Made by a program: the position numbers and the translations under genes
Shown here: piece after piece, positions 9,375 to 18,662 of the stretch
Layout: the number at the start of each line of letters is the position of its first letter
How positions within the stretch are numbered: position 1 is the stretch's first letter
The notes under the pieces: model-generated
Databases searched by the model: none
What the model was told of the DNA's origin: nothing
Seen by the model: only the letters and a program-made list of their open reading frames with translations
Source: Gaiella occulta
GTDB taxonomy: Bacteria; Actinomycetota; Thermoleophilia; Gaiellales; Gaiellaceae
Direction of reading: 5' to 3'
Assembly: GCF_003351045.1 (NCBI RefSeq)
Contig: NZ_QQZY01000001.1
Coordinates: 124,001-188,000, forward strand
Length of the DNA: 64,000 nucleotides

Positions 9375-10388
9375 CTAGCGGGTGCCCTTCTTGGCGAGTG
9401 CGGCCACCCGGGCCGCGTTCGCCTTGTTGACGATGCCGGGGCCGGTCAGCACGGGCGCGCCGTTGCCGACCGTGTTCAGGTTGGTGACGAACAGGTAGGC
9501 GAACACGACCGGCAGGTAGCCCTGCAGGTACTGCTGCTGGTCGATCGCGAACAGGATCCTGCCCGCCAGGATGCTCGGGATCACCTGGGCGTTGAGGTCG
9601 AACGTGCCGACCTTCGTTCCCTTCGGGAGCGCGTCCAGGGCGGCGACCGTCACGTCGGGGTTGAGCCCGAGGAACGCGTCCGTCTTCGGATTGGCCTTGA
9701 AGTAGGCGGCGATCTTCGCCTTCGTGCCCGGCAGGTCGGACGTGGCATTCGGGATCAGCAGCGTCTTCGTCGAGCCCTTGAACGTCTTCTTCGCCCCGGC
9801 GGCGCGCAGCGTCAGGCCGGAGTTGCTCGCCTCGTGGACGACGACGACGAGATTCTTCGCCCCGGCGGCCGTGAACTGCTTGCCGGCGCCCTCGCCCGCG
9901 ACGTCCTCGGTCTGCCCCACGTGCACCTCGTAGGTGCGGAGGCTGTCGAAGGCGCCGAGGCCCGAGTTCACCGTGATGATCTCGATCCCCTTCTGCGCCG
10001 CCTTCGTCAGCGGGTCCTTGAGGGCGCTCGCGTCCGGCACCGACGTCGCGATCACGTTCACCCTGGCCGCGATGGCGGCGTTGAGGCCCGCAACCTGCTT
10101 GGCGACGTCGTTGGCGGCGTAGACCTGCGTGACCTTCACCGCGCCTCCGAGATCCTTGGCCGCCTGGTCGACGCCGCGCTTGAAGACCGACCAGAACGAT
10201 CCGGTGTCACCGTGGGTGACGACGGCCACCTTCGCAGGCGACGCCGCTGTGGATCCGCGCGAGGCGAATGCCGCCGCCGGCGAGCCGAGCAGTGCCGCAC
10301 CCGCGGTGATGAGGCCGCCTTTGACGAGAAGATCGCGACGGCTGTGGCCGTGCTCTCCCTGCAGCTCGTATGTCTCGTGCTCGGTCAT
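9375..10388 (-). CDS. Tat-exported sugar/inositol-binding protein of ABC importer
   Basis: This periplasmic-binding-protein type 1 (RbsB/IbpA fold) has 337 residues. It starts with a twin-arginine signal, SRRDLLVKGG at residues 16-25, followed by a hydrophobic stretch and an AFASR-like cleavage area. The mature part begins with the family beta strand VAVVTHGDTGSFWSVFKRG. Tat export of a sugar-binding protein is not rare in Actinobacteria. A strong ribosome-binding site (AAGGAGGGAAGGAG) lies upstream of the ATG at 10388, suggesting it is the most highly translated part of the importer. It follows iolE by 55 bp and should set importer specificity for inositol. Confidence 0.9.
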   Translation of the reverse strand: MTEHETYELQGEHGHSRRDLLVKGGLITAGAALLGSPAAAFASRGSTAASPAKVAVVTHGDTGSFWSVFKRGVDQAAKDLGGAVKVTQVYAANDVAKQVAGLNAAIAARVNVIATSVPDASALKDPLTKAAQKGIEIITVNSGLGAFDSLRTYEVHVGQTEDVAGEGAGKQFTAAGAKNLVVVVHEASNSGLTLRAAGAKKTFKGSTKTLLIPNATSDLPGTKAKIAAYFKANPKTDAFLGLNPDVTVAALDALPKGTKVGTFDLNAQVIPSILAGRILFAIDQQQYLQGYLPVVFAYLFVTNLNTVGNGAPVLTGPGIVNKANAARVAALAKKGTR

Positions 10389-10443
10389 CGTGCTCCTTCC
10401 CTCCTTCTGTCTCTGTGTGTCCGTCCGCTCGCCCGAGGGCGAC

Positions 10444-11433
10444 CTACCTTCGTGTGCGGTTCGCCGGCCGAGTCACCTCCTTGCCACCCGCCGAAGCGGC
10501 GCCCGTCGGCGCCAGGCAGCGACGGAGGAATGCCACGCTACGGCGCACGTCCTCGACCGGGCCCTTGCCGTCCGGGATCTCGTCCGAGTCGAGCGCCGTG
10601 TCCTGCTCGAGCACGTACCAACCGCGGTAGCCGCGCTCCTCGAGAGCCCGTACGACCCTGTCGACGGGGACATCTCCGTCACCCAGCGCGCAGAAGAGGC
10701 CGTGTCGGGTCGCCGCGACGAGATCGAGCTCGCCTTCGCGCAGGCGGCGGGCGACGTCCGCCCGCACGTCCTTCAGGTGGACGTGGCCGACACGGTCGGC
10801 CGCCTCCGTTGCCAGGGAGAGGACGTCGCTGCCGCCGAGCGTGAGATGGCCGCTGTCGAGGCAGATCGAGACGTCGCTTCCGTCGAGCACGCGCCGGACG
10901 TCCTCGTCGCGCTCGACGATCGTGTTGACATGAGGATGGAGCACGTGCTCGAGTCCCGCTCGGGCGGCGATGTCGTCGATCCGCGCCAGGGCGCCGAAGA
11001 CGTGGCGCCAGGCGCCGGCGTCGAGCGCCACACGTGGCGACCATGCGAGGTCGACGACCGCGGCGGAGACGAGGTGGGTCGCGCCGGCCTCCCCGAGCAC
11101 CTGTGCCGTGCGTCGTGCGGAGGAGAGCGTCGGCTCGAGCGCGGCGGGGTCGTGCAGCACGACGGGCAGGAAGCCGCCGACGAGACGCATGCCGGCGCCT
11201 GACAGCGCCTCCCTGATCGCCGCGGCGTCGTCCCCGAGGTAGCCGACCGGGCCCGCCTCCGTCGCCGTGATGCCGAGCGATCGCATCTCGCGCAGGACGC
11301 GCTCCGGCCGCAGCTCGGCACCCCAGCCCGGCACCTCGCACACTCCCCACGAGATCGGGCCGGCGGCGAGGCGCTCCTGGAGCGCGAACGCACCAGGTCG
11401 GCGCTGCTTTTCCTTGATCGTCGCCATCGACAC
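10444..11433 (-). CDS. iolE: Inosose dehydratase IolE (xylose-isomerase-like TIM barrel)
   Basis: IolE dehydrates 2-keto-myo-inositol to the trihydroxycyclohexane-dione used by IolD. The protein is 329 residues from a GTG at 11433, or 327 from the ATG at 11427. It carries the IolE signature GPISWGVCEVPGWG (residues 25-38) and the metal-binding barrel residues in HPHVNTIVE, CLDSGHL and VHLKDVR. It is the first gene of the iol operon. Its start lies 15 bp from a palindromic operator shared with the divergent LacI regulator, which implies induction by an inositol metabolite. Confidence 0.88.
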   Translation of the reverse strand: MSMATIKEKQRRPGAFALQERLAAGPISWGVCEVPGWGAELRPERVLREMRSLGITATEAGPVGYLGDDAAAIREALSGAGMRLVGGFLPVVLHDPAALEPTLSSARRTAQVLGEAGATHLVSAAVVDLAWSPRVALDAGAWRHVFGALARIDDIAARAGLEHVLHPHVNTIVERDEDVRRVLDGSDVSICLDSGHLTLGGSDVLSLATEAADRVGHVHLKDVRADVARRLREGELDLVAATRHGLFCALGDGDVPVDRVVRALEERGYRGWYVLEQDTALDSDEIPDGKGPVEDVRRSVAFLRRCLAPTGAASAGGKEVTRPANRTRR

Positions 11434-11448
11434 GGATACTGTTGCCGT

Positions 11449-11477
11449 TGGAGCGCTCCATCGTTAGAGCGCTCTAA
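11449..11477. promoter_or_regulatory. Tandem palindromic LacI-type operators
   Basis: Two perfect palindromes occupy the iolE/LacI intergenic region: TGGAGCGCTCCA (11449-11460) and TTAGAGCGCTCTAA (11464-11477). Both share the core GAGCGCTC with the central CG step typical of LacI-family operators. Their centres are 16 bp apart. Binding by the adjacent LacI regulator would cover the promoters of both divergent genes. Confidence 0.8.
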
Positions 11478-11496
11478 TCCGGAGTGTCGGGCGATT

Positions 11497-12558
11497 ATGC
11501 GATCTCGAAACGAACCTGTCAAGTGGCCCGCTGCCGGGGTGCGCGTGACGATGGAGGACGTGGCGCGCGAGGCCGGCGTGTCGCGCGCGCTCGTCTCGCT
11601 GGTGATGCGGGACAGCCCCAAGGTGGGCGTGAAGAGGCGCGAGCGGGTGCTGGCCGTCGCCGAGCGGCTCGGCTACCGGCCGAACGCCATGGCCCGCGGT
11701 CTCGCGAGCCGTCGCACGCGCACCGTCGGCGTTCTCCTCAACGAGTTGCACAACCCGTTCTACGCCGAGGTGCTGGACGGCGTCGACGAGGAGGCGGAAC
11801 GGCTCGGATACCGCATCCTGATTGCCTCGGCCGGTGCCCGCACGCGGGGCGAGGAGCGGGCCGTCGAGGCGTTTCTCGAGTACCGCACGGACGGGATCGT
11901 GCTCGTCGGCCCTCGCCTCTCCGCCTCGGCGATCACCGGCCTCGCGGAGGCGGTGCCCGTCGTCGTGGTCGCGCGCGTGATGCGCTCGAGCATGGTGGAC
12001 TCGGTCGCGAACGACGACTACCAGGGCGTGCGCGCCGTCGTCGGGCACCTCACCGCGCTCGGCCATCGGCGCATCGCCCACATCGACGGAGGCAGCGGCG
12101 CGGGCGCCTCGACGCGGCGGGCGGCGTACGCGCGCGCGATGCGCGAGCACGGCTGCGACGGGGGAAGACGCGTGATCGCGGGTGACTACACCGCGCAGGC
12201 GGGTGCGCGCGCGGTGGAGCGGATGCTCGCCGACGGCGACATGCCGACGGCGATCTTCGCGGCAAACGACTTCGTCGCCGCGGGCGCGATCGACCGGCTC
12301 GACGCCGAGGGGCTGCGGGTGCCCGAAGACGTCTCCGTCGTCGGCTACGACGACGTCTTCCTCGCGGGTCTGCGCGGTCTTTCCCTGACGACGGTCAACC
12401 AGCCGCGGCCGGAGATGGGGCGGCTGGCGCTCGCGGCGCTCGTCGAGCGGATCGAAGAGGGGCGCAGCGACGCCCTGCACGTGCGCCTCACGCCGGAGCT
12501 GGTCGTCCGCTCGAGCACCGCGCGGCCGCGGGGCTCAGCGCTGCGGTTGCGCGCGTAG
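11497..12558 (+). CDS. LacI-family transcriptional regulator of the iol operon
   Basis: The protein has 353 residues from the ATG at 11497; a GTG at 11545 would give the compact LacI start VTMEDVAREAGVS. The N-terminal helix-turn-helix (VTMEDVAREAGVSRALVSLVMR) and hinge RPNAMARGL are followed by a periplasmic-binding-protein-like effector domain starting VGVLLNELHNPFYAEVLDG. It diverges from iolE and flanks two palindromes with the GAGCGCTC core, so it is most likely the local repressor, also autoregulating. Its ligand is inferred, not seen. The gene end overlaps the convergent NCS1 permease by 24 bp. Confidence 0.9.
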   Translation: MRSRNEPVKWPAAGVRVTMEDVAREAGVSRALVSLVMRDSPKVGVKRRERVLAVAERLGYRPNAMARGLASRRTRTVGVLLNELHNPFYAEVLDGVDEEAERLGYRILIASAGARTRGEERAVEAFLEYRTDGIVLVGPRLSASAITGLAEAVPVVVVARVMRSSMVDSVANDDYQGVRAVVGHLTALGHRRIAHIDGGSGAGASTRRAAYARAMREHGCDGGRRVIAGDYTAQAGARAVERMLADGDMPTAIFAANDFVAAGAIDRLDAEGLRVPEDVSVVGYDDVFLAGLRGLSLTTVNQPRPEMGRLALAALVERIEEGRSDALHVRLTPELVVRSSTARPRGSALRLRA

Positions 12559-13881
12559 GGGCGAGCGCTCCCGCTGCAGCGCCGCCACGAGCACGGCGAC
12601 GCCGAAAGCCGCGACGAAGCTCGGCACCGTCACCGGGATCGCCCAGCCCGGGTTGCCGAGTCGCCGCACCTGGTCGACCCACCAGGACGGCCCGCTCGGG
12701 TAGAGCCACTGGTAGAGCGCGAACCCGGCCGCCCAGGCCGCGATCAGGCCCGGGCGCCACGACGGCGCCCGGAAGAGGTCGTCGCGCGTGTAGCGGCGGC
12801 CCGCGACGAGCCAGTCGGCGAGCAGCACGCCGAACAGCGGCACGAACAACGACCCGAGCAGGAGCAGGAAGGACTGGTAGGAGACGAGGTCGATCGTCAG
12901 CGCTCCGATCGTCCCGAGAGCGGTCGTCGCGATCACGAGCAGGCGCTGCGGCACGCGGGGCGCGAGGTTCTGCAGCGAGACGGCGCCCGAGTACGCGTTT
13001 GCGAAGGCCTCGTCGGTCTCCGCCACCGTCAGCGCCAGCAGGGCGACGACCGCGACGAGGCCGCCCGCCACGACCGCCGCCGGCAGGGCTGCCGCGTCCG
13101 AGAGGTCGCGGGAGAGCACGAGCACCGCGCCGAGCGCGAGCATCCAGGCGTCCGTCAGTCCGTAGCCGAGCCCGACGCCGCGGAACGCGGCGCGCGGGGA
13201 GCGGCAGTAGCGGGTGTAGTCGGCGACGAGCGGGATCCAGGAGACGGTGACGCCGACGACGATGTCCGCCCCCTGCCACACCGACAGCCCGCCCTCGCCG
13301 TCGCGCTGCCAGAGCGCCCCGAGGCCGGCGCCGTCGAGCGCCCACCAGCTCAGGTAGGCGACCGCGAGCGGGACGGCCCACACGCTGATGCGGCGGACGA
13401 AGCGGCGGACGACGCCGATCGGGCCGAGCAGCCCGAGCACGAGGGCGAGCGCACCGAACAGGAGCGTCCACGCCCACCCGGCCTCGAACCCGAACAGCTC
13501 GTCGGAGAGCGCGCCGGCCGCGGAGGCGATGACGATCAGCTCGAAGATCGTCCAGCCGAGGCACTGCACGACGTTGACGGCCGTCGGCAGGTACGAGCCG
13601 CGCTGCCCGAGCGGCGCGCGCAGCAGCACCATGCCGGGCACGCGTGCCTGAGCACCGATCGACGCCGCCGTCGCGAGCATCAGGCTGCCGACCGTGCAGC
13701 CGAGCACGATCGCGACGATCGCCTGCGGCAGCGACAGCGCCGGCACGAGGATCGCGCCCGAGACGATCACGAGCAGCGAGACGCCGAGGTTGCCCCACAG
13801 GAGCCCGGTGTCGAGCGACCCGAGCACGCGCTGCGCGTCGGGAACTGGCTCGATTCCGGTCGTGTCGTGCGCACCCGTCAC
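12535..13881 (-). CDS. NCS1-family cytosine/purine/hydroxymethylpyrimidine permease
   Basis: This 448-residue membrane protein has about twelve hydrophobic segments. The NCS1 family is indicated by the N-terminal LLWGNLGVSLLVIVSGAILV segment, the substrate-site helix around WTIFELIVIASAAG, and SWIPLVADYTRY in the middle of the protein. It transports a nucleobase-like compound with Na+ or H+; the length fits CytX/CodB-type proteins. I chose the GTG at 13881 because it overlaps the preceding stop codon by 4 bp. A GTG two codons earlier is equally in frame. The 3' end overlaps the convergent LacI gene. Confidence 0.8.
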   Translation of the reverse strand: MTGAHDTTGIEPVPDAQRVLGSLDTGLLWGNLGVSLLVIVSGAILVPALSLPQAIVAIVLGCTVGSLMLATAASIGAQARVPGMVLLRAPLGQRGSYLPTAVNVVQCLGWTIFELIVIASAAGALSDELFGFEAGWAWTLLFGALALVLGLLGPIGVVRRFVRRISVWAVPLAVAYLSWWALDGAGLGALWQRDGEGGLSVWQGADIVVGVTVSWIPLVADYTRYCRSPRAAFRGVGLGYGLTDAWMLALGAVLVLSRDLSDAAALPAAVVAGGLVAVVALLALTVAETDEAFANAYSGAVSLQNLAPRVPQRLLVIATTALGTIGALTIDLVSYQSFLLLLGSLFVPLFGVLLADWLVAGRRYTRDDLFRAPSWRPGLIAAWAAGFALYQWLYPSGPSWWVDQVRRLGNPGWAIPVTVPSFVAAFGVAVLVAALQRERSPLRAQPQR

Positions 13882-14165
13882 GCGCACAGCGTACGGACGC
13901 GCGCTTCGACCGGCTCGAGATCGATCGGGCCGGACGAATCGAGCTCGACGAGCTCTCCGGAGAGGGCGAGAGGGCGCCAGCGACCGGTCGCGAGCCCCTG
14001 CTCGACCTCGGGGATGGCTGCGACGTCGGCGTGACCTTCGTGCCGGCCCGGCGTGCGAGCCCGCGCCGCGAACCGCTCCAGCACGAGCTCTTCCGGTGCT
14101 GTCGCGTAGACCTGCAGGAGCCGGTTGGGCGGGCCCGTGACCACGAGGAGCAGCGGTGGAATCAC
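13878..14165 (-). pseudogene. Truncated P-loop kinase remnant lacking the Walker A lysine and core
   Basis: A 95-codon frame from GTG 14165 begins VIPPLLLVVTGPP, the first strand and start of a Walker A motif. It then jumps directly to NRLLQVYATAPEELVLERF, which looks like the late nucleoside-kinase region around the LID (arginine-rich RARTPGRHEGHAD). The GKS/T of the P-loop and the expected 80-100 central residues are absent. The simplest reading is an in-frame internal deletion in an AAA/predicted kinase gene. It lies 4 bp after aconitase and overlaps the permease start, so it may survive as a translational bridge. ATP binding is not expected. Confidence 0.55.
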
Positions 14166-14169
14166 GGGC

Positions 14170-16887
14170 TCAGGCGTCGAGCAGGCGCCGCAGCACGTAG
14201 GGGAGAATGCCGCCGTGCCGCACGTACTCGCGCTCGCGCGGCGTGTCGAGCCGGACGACGGCGCGGAACTCCCTGTCGTCGGCACGCACCGTGACCTCGC
14301 GCGCCTCGCCGTTCGCGACGCCGGTGATCGCGTACTCCTCGCGGCCGCTGAGGCCGAGCGTGTCCGGGTTCTCGCCCGGGAGGAACTGCAGCGGCAGGAT
14401 CCCCATCATCAGCAGGTTGGAGCGGTGGATCCGCTCGTAGCTCTCGGCGATGACGGCCTTCACGCCGAGCAGCTTCGGCCCCTTGGCGGCCCAGTCGCGC
14501 GAGGAGCCGGAGCCGTACTCCTTGCCGGCGAGGATGATCGTCGGCGCGCCCTCGGCGAGATAGCGCTGCGCGGCGTCGAAGATCGTCATCTGCTCGTGCG
14601 ACGGCACGTGCACGGTCCACGTCCCCTCGGAGCCGGGCACGAGCCGGTTGCGCAGCCGCACGTTCGCGAACGTGCCGCGCACCATCACCTCGTGGTTGCC
14701 GCGACGCGAGCCGTACGAGTTGAAATCCTTCGGCTCGACGCCGTGCTCGAGGAGGTAGTGCCCGGCCGGGGAATCGGGCTTGATCGAGCCGGCGGGGGAG
14801 ATGTGGTCGGTCGTGACCGAGTCGCCGACCGAGACGAGGCAGCGCGCGCCGACGATGTCCCCGATCGTGCCGGTCTCGAGCGCCATGCCGTCGAAGTAGG
14901 GTGGCCGGCGCACGTACGTCGACGCCTCCTCCCACTCGAACAGCTCTCCCGTGGGAACCGGCAGCTCGCGCCAGGCATGGTCGCCCTCGTAGACGTTCGC
15001 GTACGTGGAGGCGAACATCTCTCGCCCGATCGCCTGCTCCATCGTCTCCTGCACGTCGGCCGGCGCGGGCCACAGGTCGGCGAGAAAGACGGGCTCGCCG
15101 TCGCGGTCGTGCCCGAGCGGCTCGCTGAGCAGGTCGACGTCCATGCGCCCGGCGAGCGCGTAGGCGACGACGAGCGGCGGCGAGGCGAGGTAGTTCGCCT
15201 TCACCTCCGGGTGGATGCGCGCCTCGAAGTTGCGGTTGCCCGAGAGCACGGCGCATGCGACGAGATCGCCCTCCGTGACCGCGCGCGAGACCTCCTCCGG
15301 CAGCGGCCCGGAGTTGCCGATGCACGTCGTGCAGCCGTAGCCGACGGTGTAGAAGCCGAGCGCCTCGAGGTAGGGCGTCAGCCCGGCCCTGTCGTAGTAC
15401 TCCGTCACGACCTTCGAGCCGGGCGCGAGGCTCGTCTTCACCCAGGGCCTCCGCTGCAGGCCCCGCTCGACCGCCCGCTTCGCGAGCAGGCCGGCCGCGA
15501 TCATCACAGCCGGGTTGGAGGTGTTCGTGCAGGACGTGATCGCGGCGATCACGACCGCGCCGTGGTCGATCTCGACGCTCTCGCCGTCGAGCGTCAGCGC
15601 CACGGCGGTGTGCGTGCGCGTCGCGGTGAGAGCGGGCGGATCGCTCGCGTCCATCGACTCCTCGACCGCCTCGTCGACGCGGCCGTTGCCGGCGTCGACG
15701 CCGAACGACGGCAGAGCGGCGGCGAAGGCGTTCCTCGCATCCTTCAGCGGGATCCGGTCCTGCGGTCGCCGTGGCCCGGCAAGCGAGGGCTCGACGCTCG
15801 AGAGGTCGAGGTCGACGACCTGGGAGTAGGTCGGCTGCTCGCCGGGGTCGTGCCAGAGGCCGTTCTCCCTGCAGTAGGCCTCGACGAGCGCGATGCGATC
15901 CTCGCCGCGGCCGGTGAGGCGGAGGTAGCGCAGGGTCTCGTCGTCGACGGGGAAGAAGCCGCACGTCGCCCCGTACTCGGGGGACATGTTGGCGATGGTG
16001 GCGCGGTCCGCGAGCGGCAGGCCGGCGAGGCCGTGCCCGAAGTACTCGACGAACTTCCCGACGACGCCGAGCTGGCGCAGGATCTGGGTGACGGTGAGGA
16101 CGAGGTCGGTGGCGGTCGCCCCCTCCGGGAGAGAGCCGTGCAGGCGGAAGCCGACGACCTGCGGCACGAGCATCGAGATCGCCTCGCCGAGCATCGCGGC
16201 CTCGGCCTCGATGCCGCCGACTCCCCACCCGAGCACGCCGAGGCCGTTCACCATCGTCGTGTGCGAGTCGGTGCCGACGAGCGTGTCCGGGAACGCCCGG
16301 CCGTCGCGCTCCTCGATCACGCGCGCGAGGAACTCGAGGTTGACCTGGTGGCAGATGCCCGTGTTCGGCGGCACCGCCTTGAAGTTCGCGAACGCCGACT
16401 GTCCCCAGCGCAGGAACGCGTAGCGCTCCCGGTTGCGCTCGAACTCGAGCTCGGAGTTGTGCTGCATCGCGAAGCGCGAGGCGAACTCGTCGACCTGCAC
16501 CGAGTGGTCGATGACGAGCTCGGCCGGGATCAGCGGGTTGATGCGCCGGGGGTCGCCGCCGAGCTCGGCGACGGCGGCGCGCATGGCGGCGAGGTCGACG
16601 ACGGCGGGCACGCCCGTGAAGTCCTGCAGCAGCACGCGGGCCGGGGTATACGAGATCTCGCGCGACGGCTCCGCCCCGGCATTCCAGCCGGCGACCGCCT
16701 CGACGTCGGCGCGCGTGACCGTGGCCCCGTCCTCGTTGCGGAGCACGTTCTCGAGCAGGATCCGCAGCGTGTACGGCAGGCGGGCGACGTCGTGGCGCGA
16801 CTGCAGCGCGCCGATCCGGAAGATCTCGAGCTCGCGTCCGCCGACAGAGAGCGTCGAGCGCGCGCCGAAGGAGTCGGGGTGGGCCAT
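14170..16887 (-). CDS. acnA: Aconitate hydratase
   Basis: Aconitase isomerises citrate to isocitrate in the TCA cycle using a [4Fe-4S] cluster. The 905-residue length fits the AcnA/IRP1 class. Cluster ligands are visible in [12 protein letters not shown] and in the [10 protein letters not shown] motif; the substrate-binding segments [11 protein letters not shown] and [13 protein letters not shown] follow, with the swivel domain C-terminal. The ATG at 16887 is preferred over one three codons earlier because a -10-like TACAAT (16900-16895) sits 7 nt before it and overlaps the earlier ATG. This suggests a leaderless message. The downstream remnant kinase and NCS1 permease are probably cotranscribed. 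Confidence 0.96.
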   Translation of the reverse strand: MAHPDSFGARSTLSVGGRELEIFRIGALQSRHDVARLPYTLRILLENVLRNEDGATVTRADVEAVAGWNAGAEPSREISYTPARVLLQDFTGVPAVVDLAAMRAAVAELGGDPRRINPLIPAELVIDHSVQVDEFASRFAMQHNSELEFERNRERYAFLRWGQSAFANFKAVPPNTGICHQVNLEFLARVIEERDGRAFPDTLVGTDSHTTMVNGLGVLGWGVGGIEAEAAMLGEAISMLVPQVVGFRLHGSLPEGATATDLVLTVTQILRQLGVVGKFVEYFGHGLAGLPLADRATIANMSPEYGATCGFFPVDDETLRYLRLTGRGEDRIALVEAYCRENGLWHDPGEQPTYSQVVDLDLSSVEPSLAGPRRPQDRIPLKDARNAFAAALPSFGVDAGNGRVDEAVEESMDASDPPALTATRTHTAVALTLDGESVEIDHGAVVIAAITSCTNTSNPAVMIAAGLLAKRAVERGLQRRPWVKTSLAPGSKVVTEYYDRAGLTPYLEALGFYTVGYGCTTCIGNSGPLPEEVSRAVTEGDLVACAVLSGNRNFEARIHPEVKANYLASPPLVVAYALAGRMDVDLLSEPLGHDRDGEPVFLADLWPAPADVQETMEQAIGREMFASTYANVYEGDHAWRELPVPTGELFEWEEASTYVRRPPYFDGMALETGTIGDIVGARCLVSVGDSVTTDHISPAGSIKPDSPAGHYLLEHGVEPKDFNSYGSRRGNHEVMVRGTFANVRLRNRLVPGSEGTWTVHVPSHEQMTIFDAAQRYLAEGAPTIILAGKEYGSGSSRDWAAKGPKLLGVKAVIAESYERIHRSNLLMMGILPLQFLPGENPDTLGLSGREEYAITGVANGEAREVTVRADDREFRAVVRLDTPREREYVRHGGILPYVLRRLLDA

Positions 16888-16990
16888 TGCCGCCATTGTA
16901 GGCGCGGGAAGCCGGTCGGCTCGCCGGAGTCGCGGTTCGACCGCTGCGGCCGTCCGCCGGTCACGACGCGGGGCACGGGCGCGCTCGCGC

Positions 16991-17767
16991 TCAGCCGTGC
17001 ACGGCGACGACGCCGCACCAGTCCCGGAGCCGCCCCCGGTCGAGGCTCAGTGCCGCGGCGATGTCGTCGAAGCGCGCGCGCCTGCCGGGCCGCCGGTTCG
17101 CGTGCACCCAGGAGGCGGCGTCGTAGGCTCCGTCTCCGACAGACGGCAGCGGATCGATCGCGCACAGGCCGCGCCGCGCACACGTGAGCAGGTTGCGCTC
17201 GTCGAAGTCGCCGTGGACGATCACGGGCGCGGGCGCGTCCTCTTCGAGGCGTTCGACGGCCCTCCGGGCCCACGCGAGCCGCGCTCCCGACGCCCGCCCG
17301 TCACGCTCGGCGCGATCGAGCCGGCGTCGCACCACGTCGACCAGAGGCCGCAGGGGAGGCGCGTCGGGAAGCTGGATCTGCCGGAGGAGAGCCGCGACAT
17401 GCTCGACGTCCGCGTCGATCGCCGCCGCTCCCGGAACGATGCGCTCGAGCAGGATCGCGCCGCGTGACTCGTCGGCGTCGAGCAGCTCGGGCGTGGCGCC
17501 GCCCGCCCACATGCGCAGGCAGGCGATCTCGTCGACCGTTCGATCCCCGGGCCCTGCGAGCTTCAGCACCGCGTCCGTGCCGTCTGCCTGCCGCACGGCA
17601 CGCACCGACGCGAGGATCCCACCGGGCAGCTCCGGGCCGAGCTCGAGGTTCCAGCGGGCAGCCACCTCGGCCTCGAGTGCGGGCAGCTCCCGGAGCCACG
17701 CCGTCGCGTCGTCGCCGGCGAGGCGGGTGACGGACGATCGAAACGTGGGCTGGACGGCCTCGCGCAC
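16991..17767 (-). CDS. Aminoglycoside phosphotransferase-like kinase
   Basis: The 258-residue protein has the APH/streptomycin 6-kinase layout. An N-lobe lysine lies in DAVLKLAG, a hinge-like AILLERI follows, the catalytic loop is [13 protein letters not shown] (HGDxxxxN), and the metal-binding Asp is in [16 protein letters not shown]. Such proteins phosphorylate aminoglycosides or other small alcohols; many chromosomal members have no resistance role. The start is a GTG at 17767. It sits alone between aconitase and the hemerythrin gene, with no operon partner to hint at a substrate. Confidence 0.82.
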   Translation of the reverse strand: MREAVQPTFRSSVTRLAGDDATAWLRELPALEAEVAARWNLELGPELPGGILASVRAVRQADGTDAVLKLAGPGDRTVDEIACLRMWAGGATPELLDADESRGAILLERIVPGAAAIDADVEHVAALLRQIQLPDAPPLRPLVDVVRRRLDRAERDGRASGARLAWARRAVERLEEDAPAPVIVHGDFDERNLLTCARRGLCAIDPLPSVGDGAYDAASWVHANRRPGRRARFDDIAAALSLDRGRLRDWCGVVAVHG

Positions 17768-17854
17768 GTGCTCAGTCGAGGCGGTCGAGACGTGAACATC
17801 GCGGCGCGGCCGTAGCCGGCCGGATCCGCGTTCTCGGCTGCCGCGCGAGATCCC

Positions 17855-18280
17855 TCATCCGAGACGCTCGAGCTCGGCGGCCGGTACGACCCGCTGGATC
17901 TCCTCGAACAGCTCCCTCTCCTCGAGCCGCACGTGCTCCTCGAGGAGCGAGCCGATCGCTTCGAGCGTGGCGGCCTCGACCTGACCCGCTGCCACCTCGG
18001 CCCGGAGCGCGCGGACGAGCCCGTGCAGCTCCATGTGCTCGCGCAGGATCCGGCCGAGCACCTCCGTCTTCCCGGCGTAGCGGACGTAGAGAGGGAAGAG
18101 CAGATCTTCCTCGACGCGGAAGTGGTCGACGGTCGCGCTGAAGAACCGGTCGACGTACGCGCGTGCGGCCGTCGCTCGCTCGTCGTCGGCGGCCGTCGCC
18201 GCTCTGCGCAGCCCGCGGGCGGACGAGAGCTCCTGATGGTGCTCACGCGAGAGCGGCACGAGCGCCGGATGTCGCTTCAC
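17855..18280 (-). CDS. Hemerythrin-like HHE domain protein
   Basis: This 141-residue four-helix-bundle protein has the di-iron ligand pattern of HHE cation-binding proteins: PLSREHHQEL near the N terminus, DHFRVEEDLLFPL in the second helix, LREHMELH in the third and LLEEHVRLEERELFE in the last. Family members bind O2 or NO, or act in iron/oxidative stress handling. The GTG at 18280 gives the usual N-terminus (KRHPALVPLSREHH). A longer open frame upstream has no homologous content. The gene diverges from bolA across 151 bp. Confidence 0.85.
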   Translation of the reverse strand: MKRHPALVPLSREHHQELSSARGLRRAATAADDERATAARAYVDRFFSATVDHFRVEEDLLFPLYVRYAGKTEVLGRILREHMELHGLVRALRAEVAAGQVEAATLEAIGSLLEEHVRLEERELFEEIQRVVPAAELERLG

Positions 18281-18431
18281 GGCGCCGCCTGCGGCCGGCC
18301 GATACCACGCTCGGACGACGGTTCTCGCGCCGGGTCGAGGTTCCCGGCGACCGCCGCGCCGTACGGTCGGGAGACCGCGGGCGAGGAGAGCAGGAAGGCG
18401 ACGCGACCGGTCATCGCTAGCATCATCGCCG

Positions 18432-18662
18432 ATGGCGAGCACCGTGATCCGCGATCTGCTCGAGCGGGCCTTCCCCGGCGCGGAGATCGCCGTGGACGAC
18501 CGGACCGGCGGCGGCGACCACTTCCAGGTGACCGTCGTCTCGAGCGCCTTCGACGGGCTCTCCCTGATCGAGCAGCACCGGCTCGTCAACGCAGCTCTCG
18601 CGGCGCCGCTCGCCGACGGCACCATCCACGAGCTCCGCATCCGAACGAAGGGAACGGCATGA
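18432..18662 (+). CDS. BolA-family protein
   Basis: This small (76-residue) BolA/IbaG-type protein carries AEIAVDDRTGGGDHFQVTVVS, the loop region with the His that co-ligates a [2Fe-2S] cluster, and HRLVNAAL...IHELRIRTK at the end. BolA proteins partner monothiol glutaredoxins in iron-sulfur trafficking. The monothiol glutaredoxin is the next gene, with an ATGA overlap, which supports a shared complex. A -10-like TAGCAT (18418-18423) ends 8 nt before the ATG, so the pair is probably transcribed as a leaderless message. Confidence 0.92.
   Translation: MASTVIRDLLERAFPGAEIAVDDRTGGGDHFQVTVVSSAFDGLSLIEQHRLVNAALAAPLADGTIHELRIRTKGTA

Noticed and set aside
14125-17187. Very long open frame on the plus strand opposite aconitase
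   Set aside because: It is the antisense image of the aconitase codons in a GC-rich gene. It has no domain motif and is rich in Arg, Ala and Gly, whereas aconitase shows all catalytic motifs.
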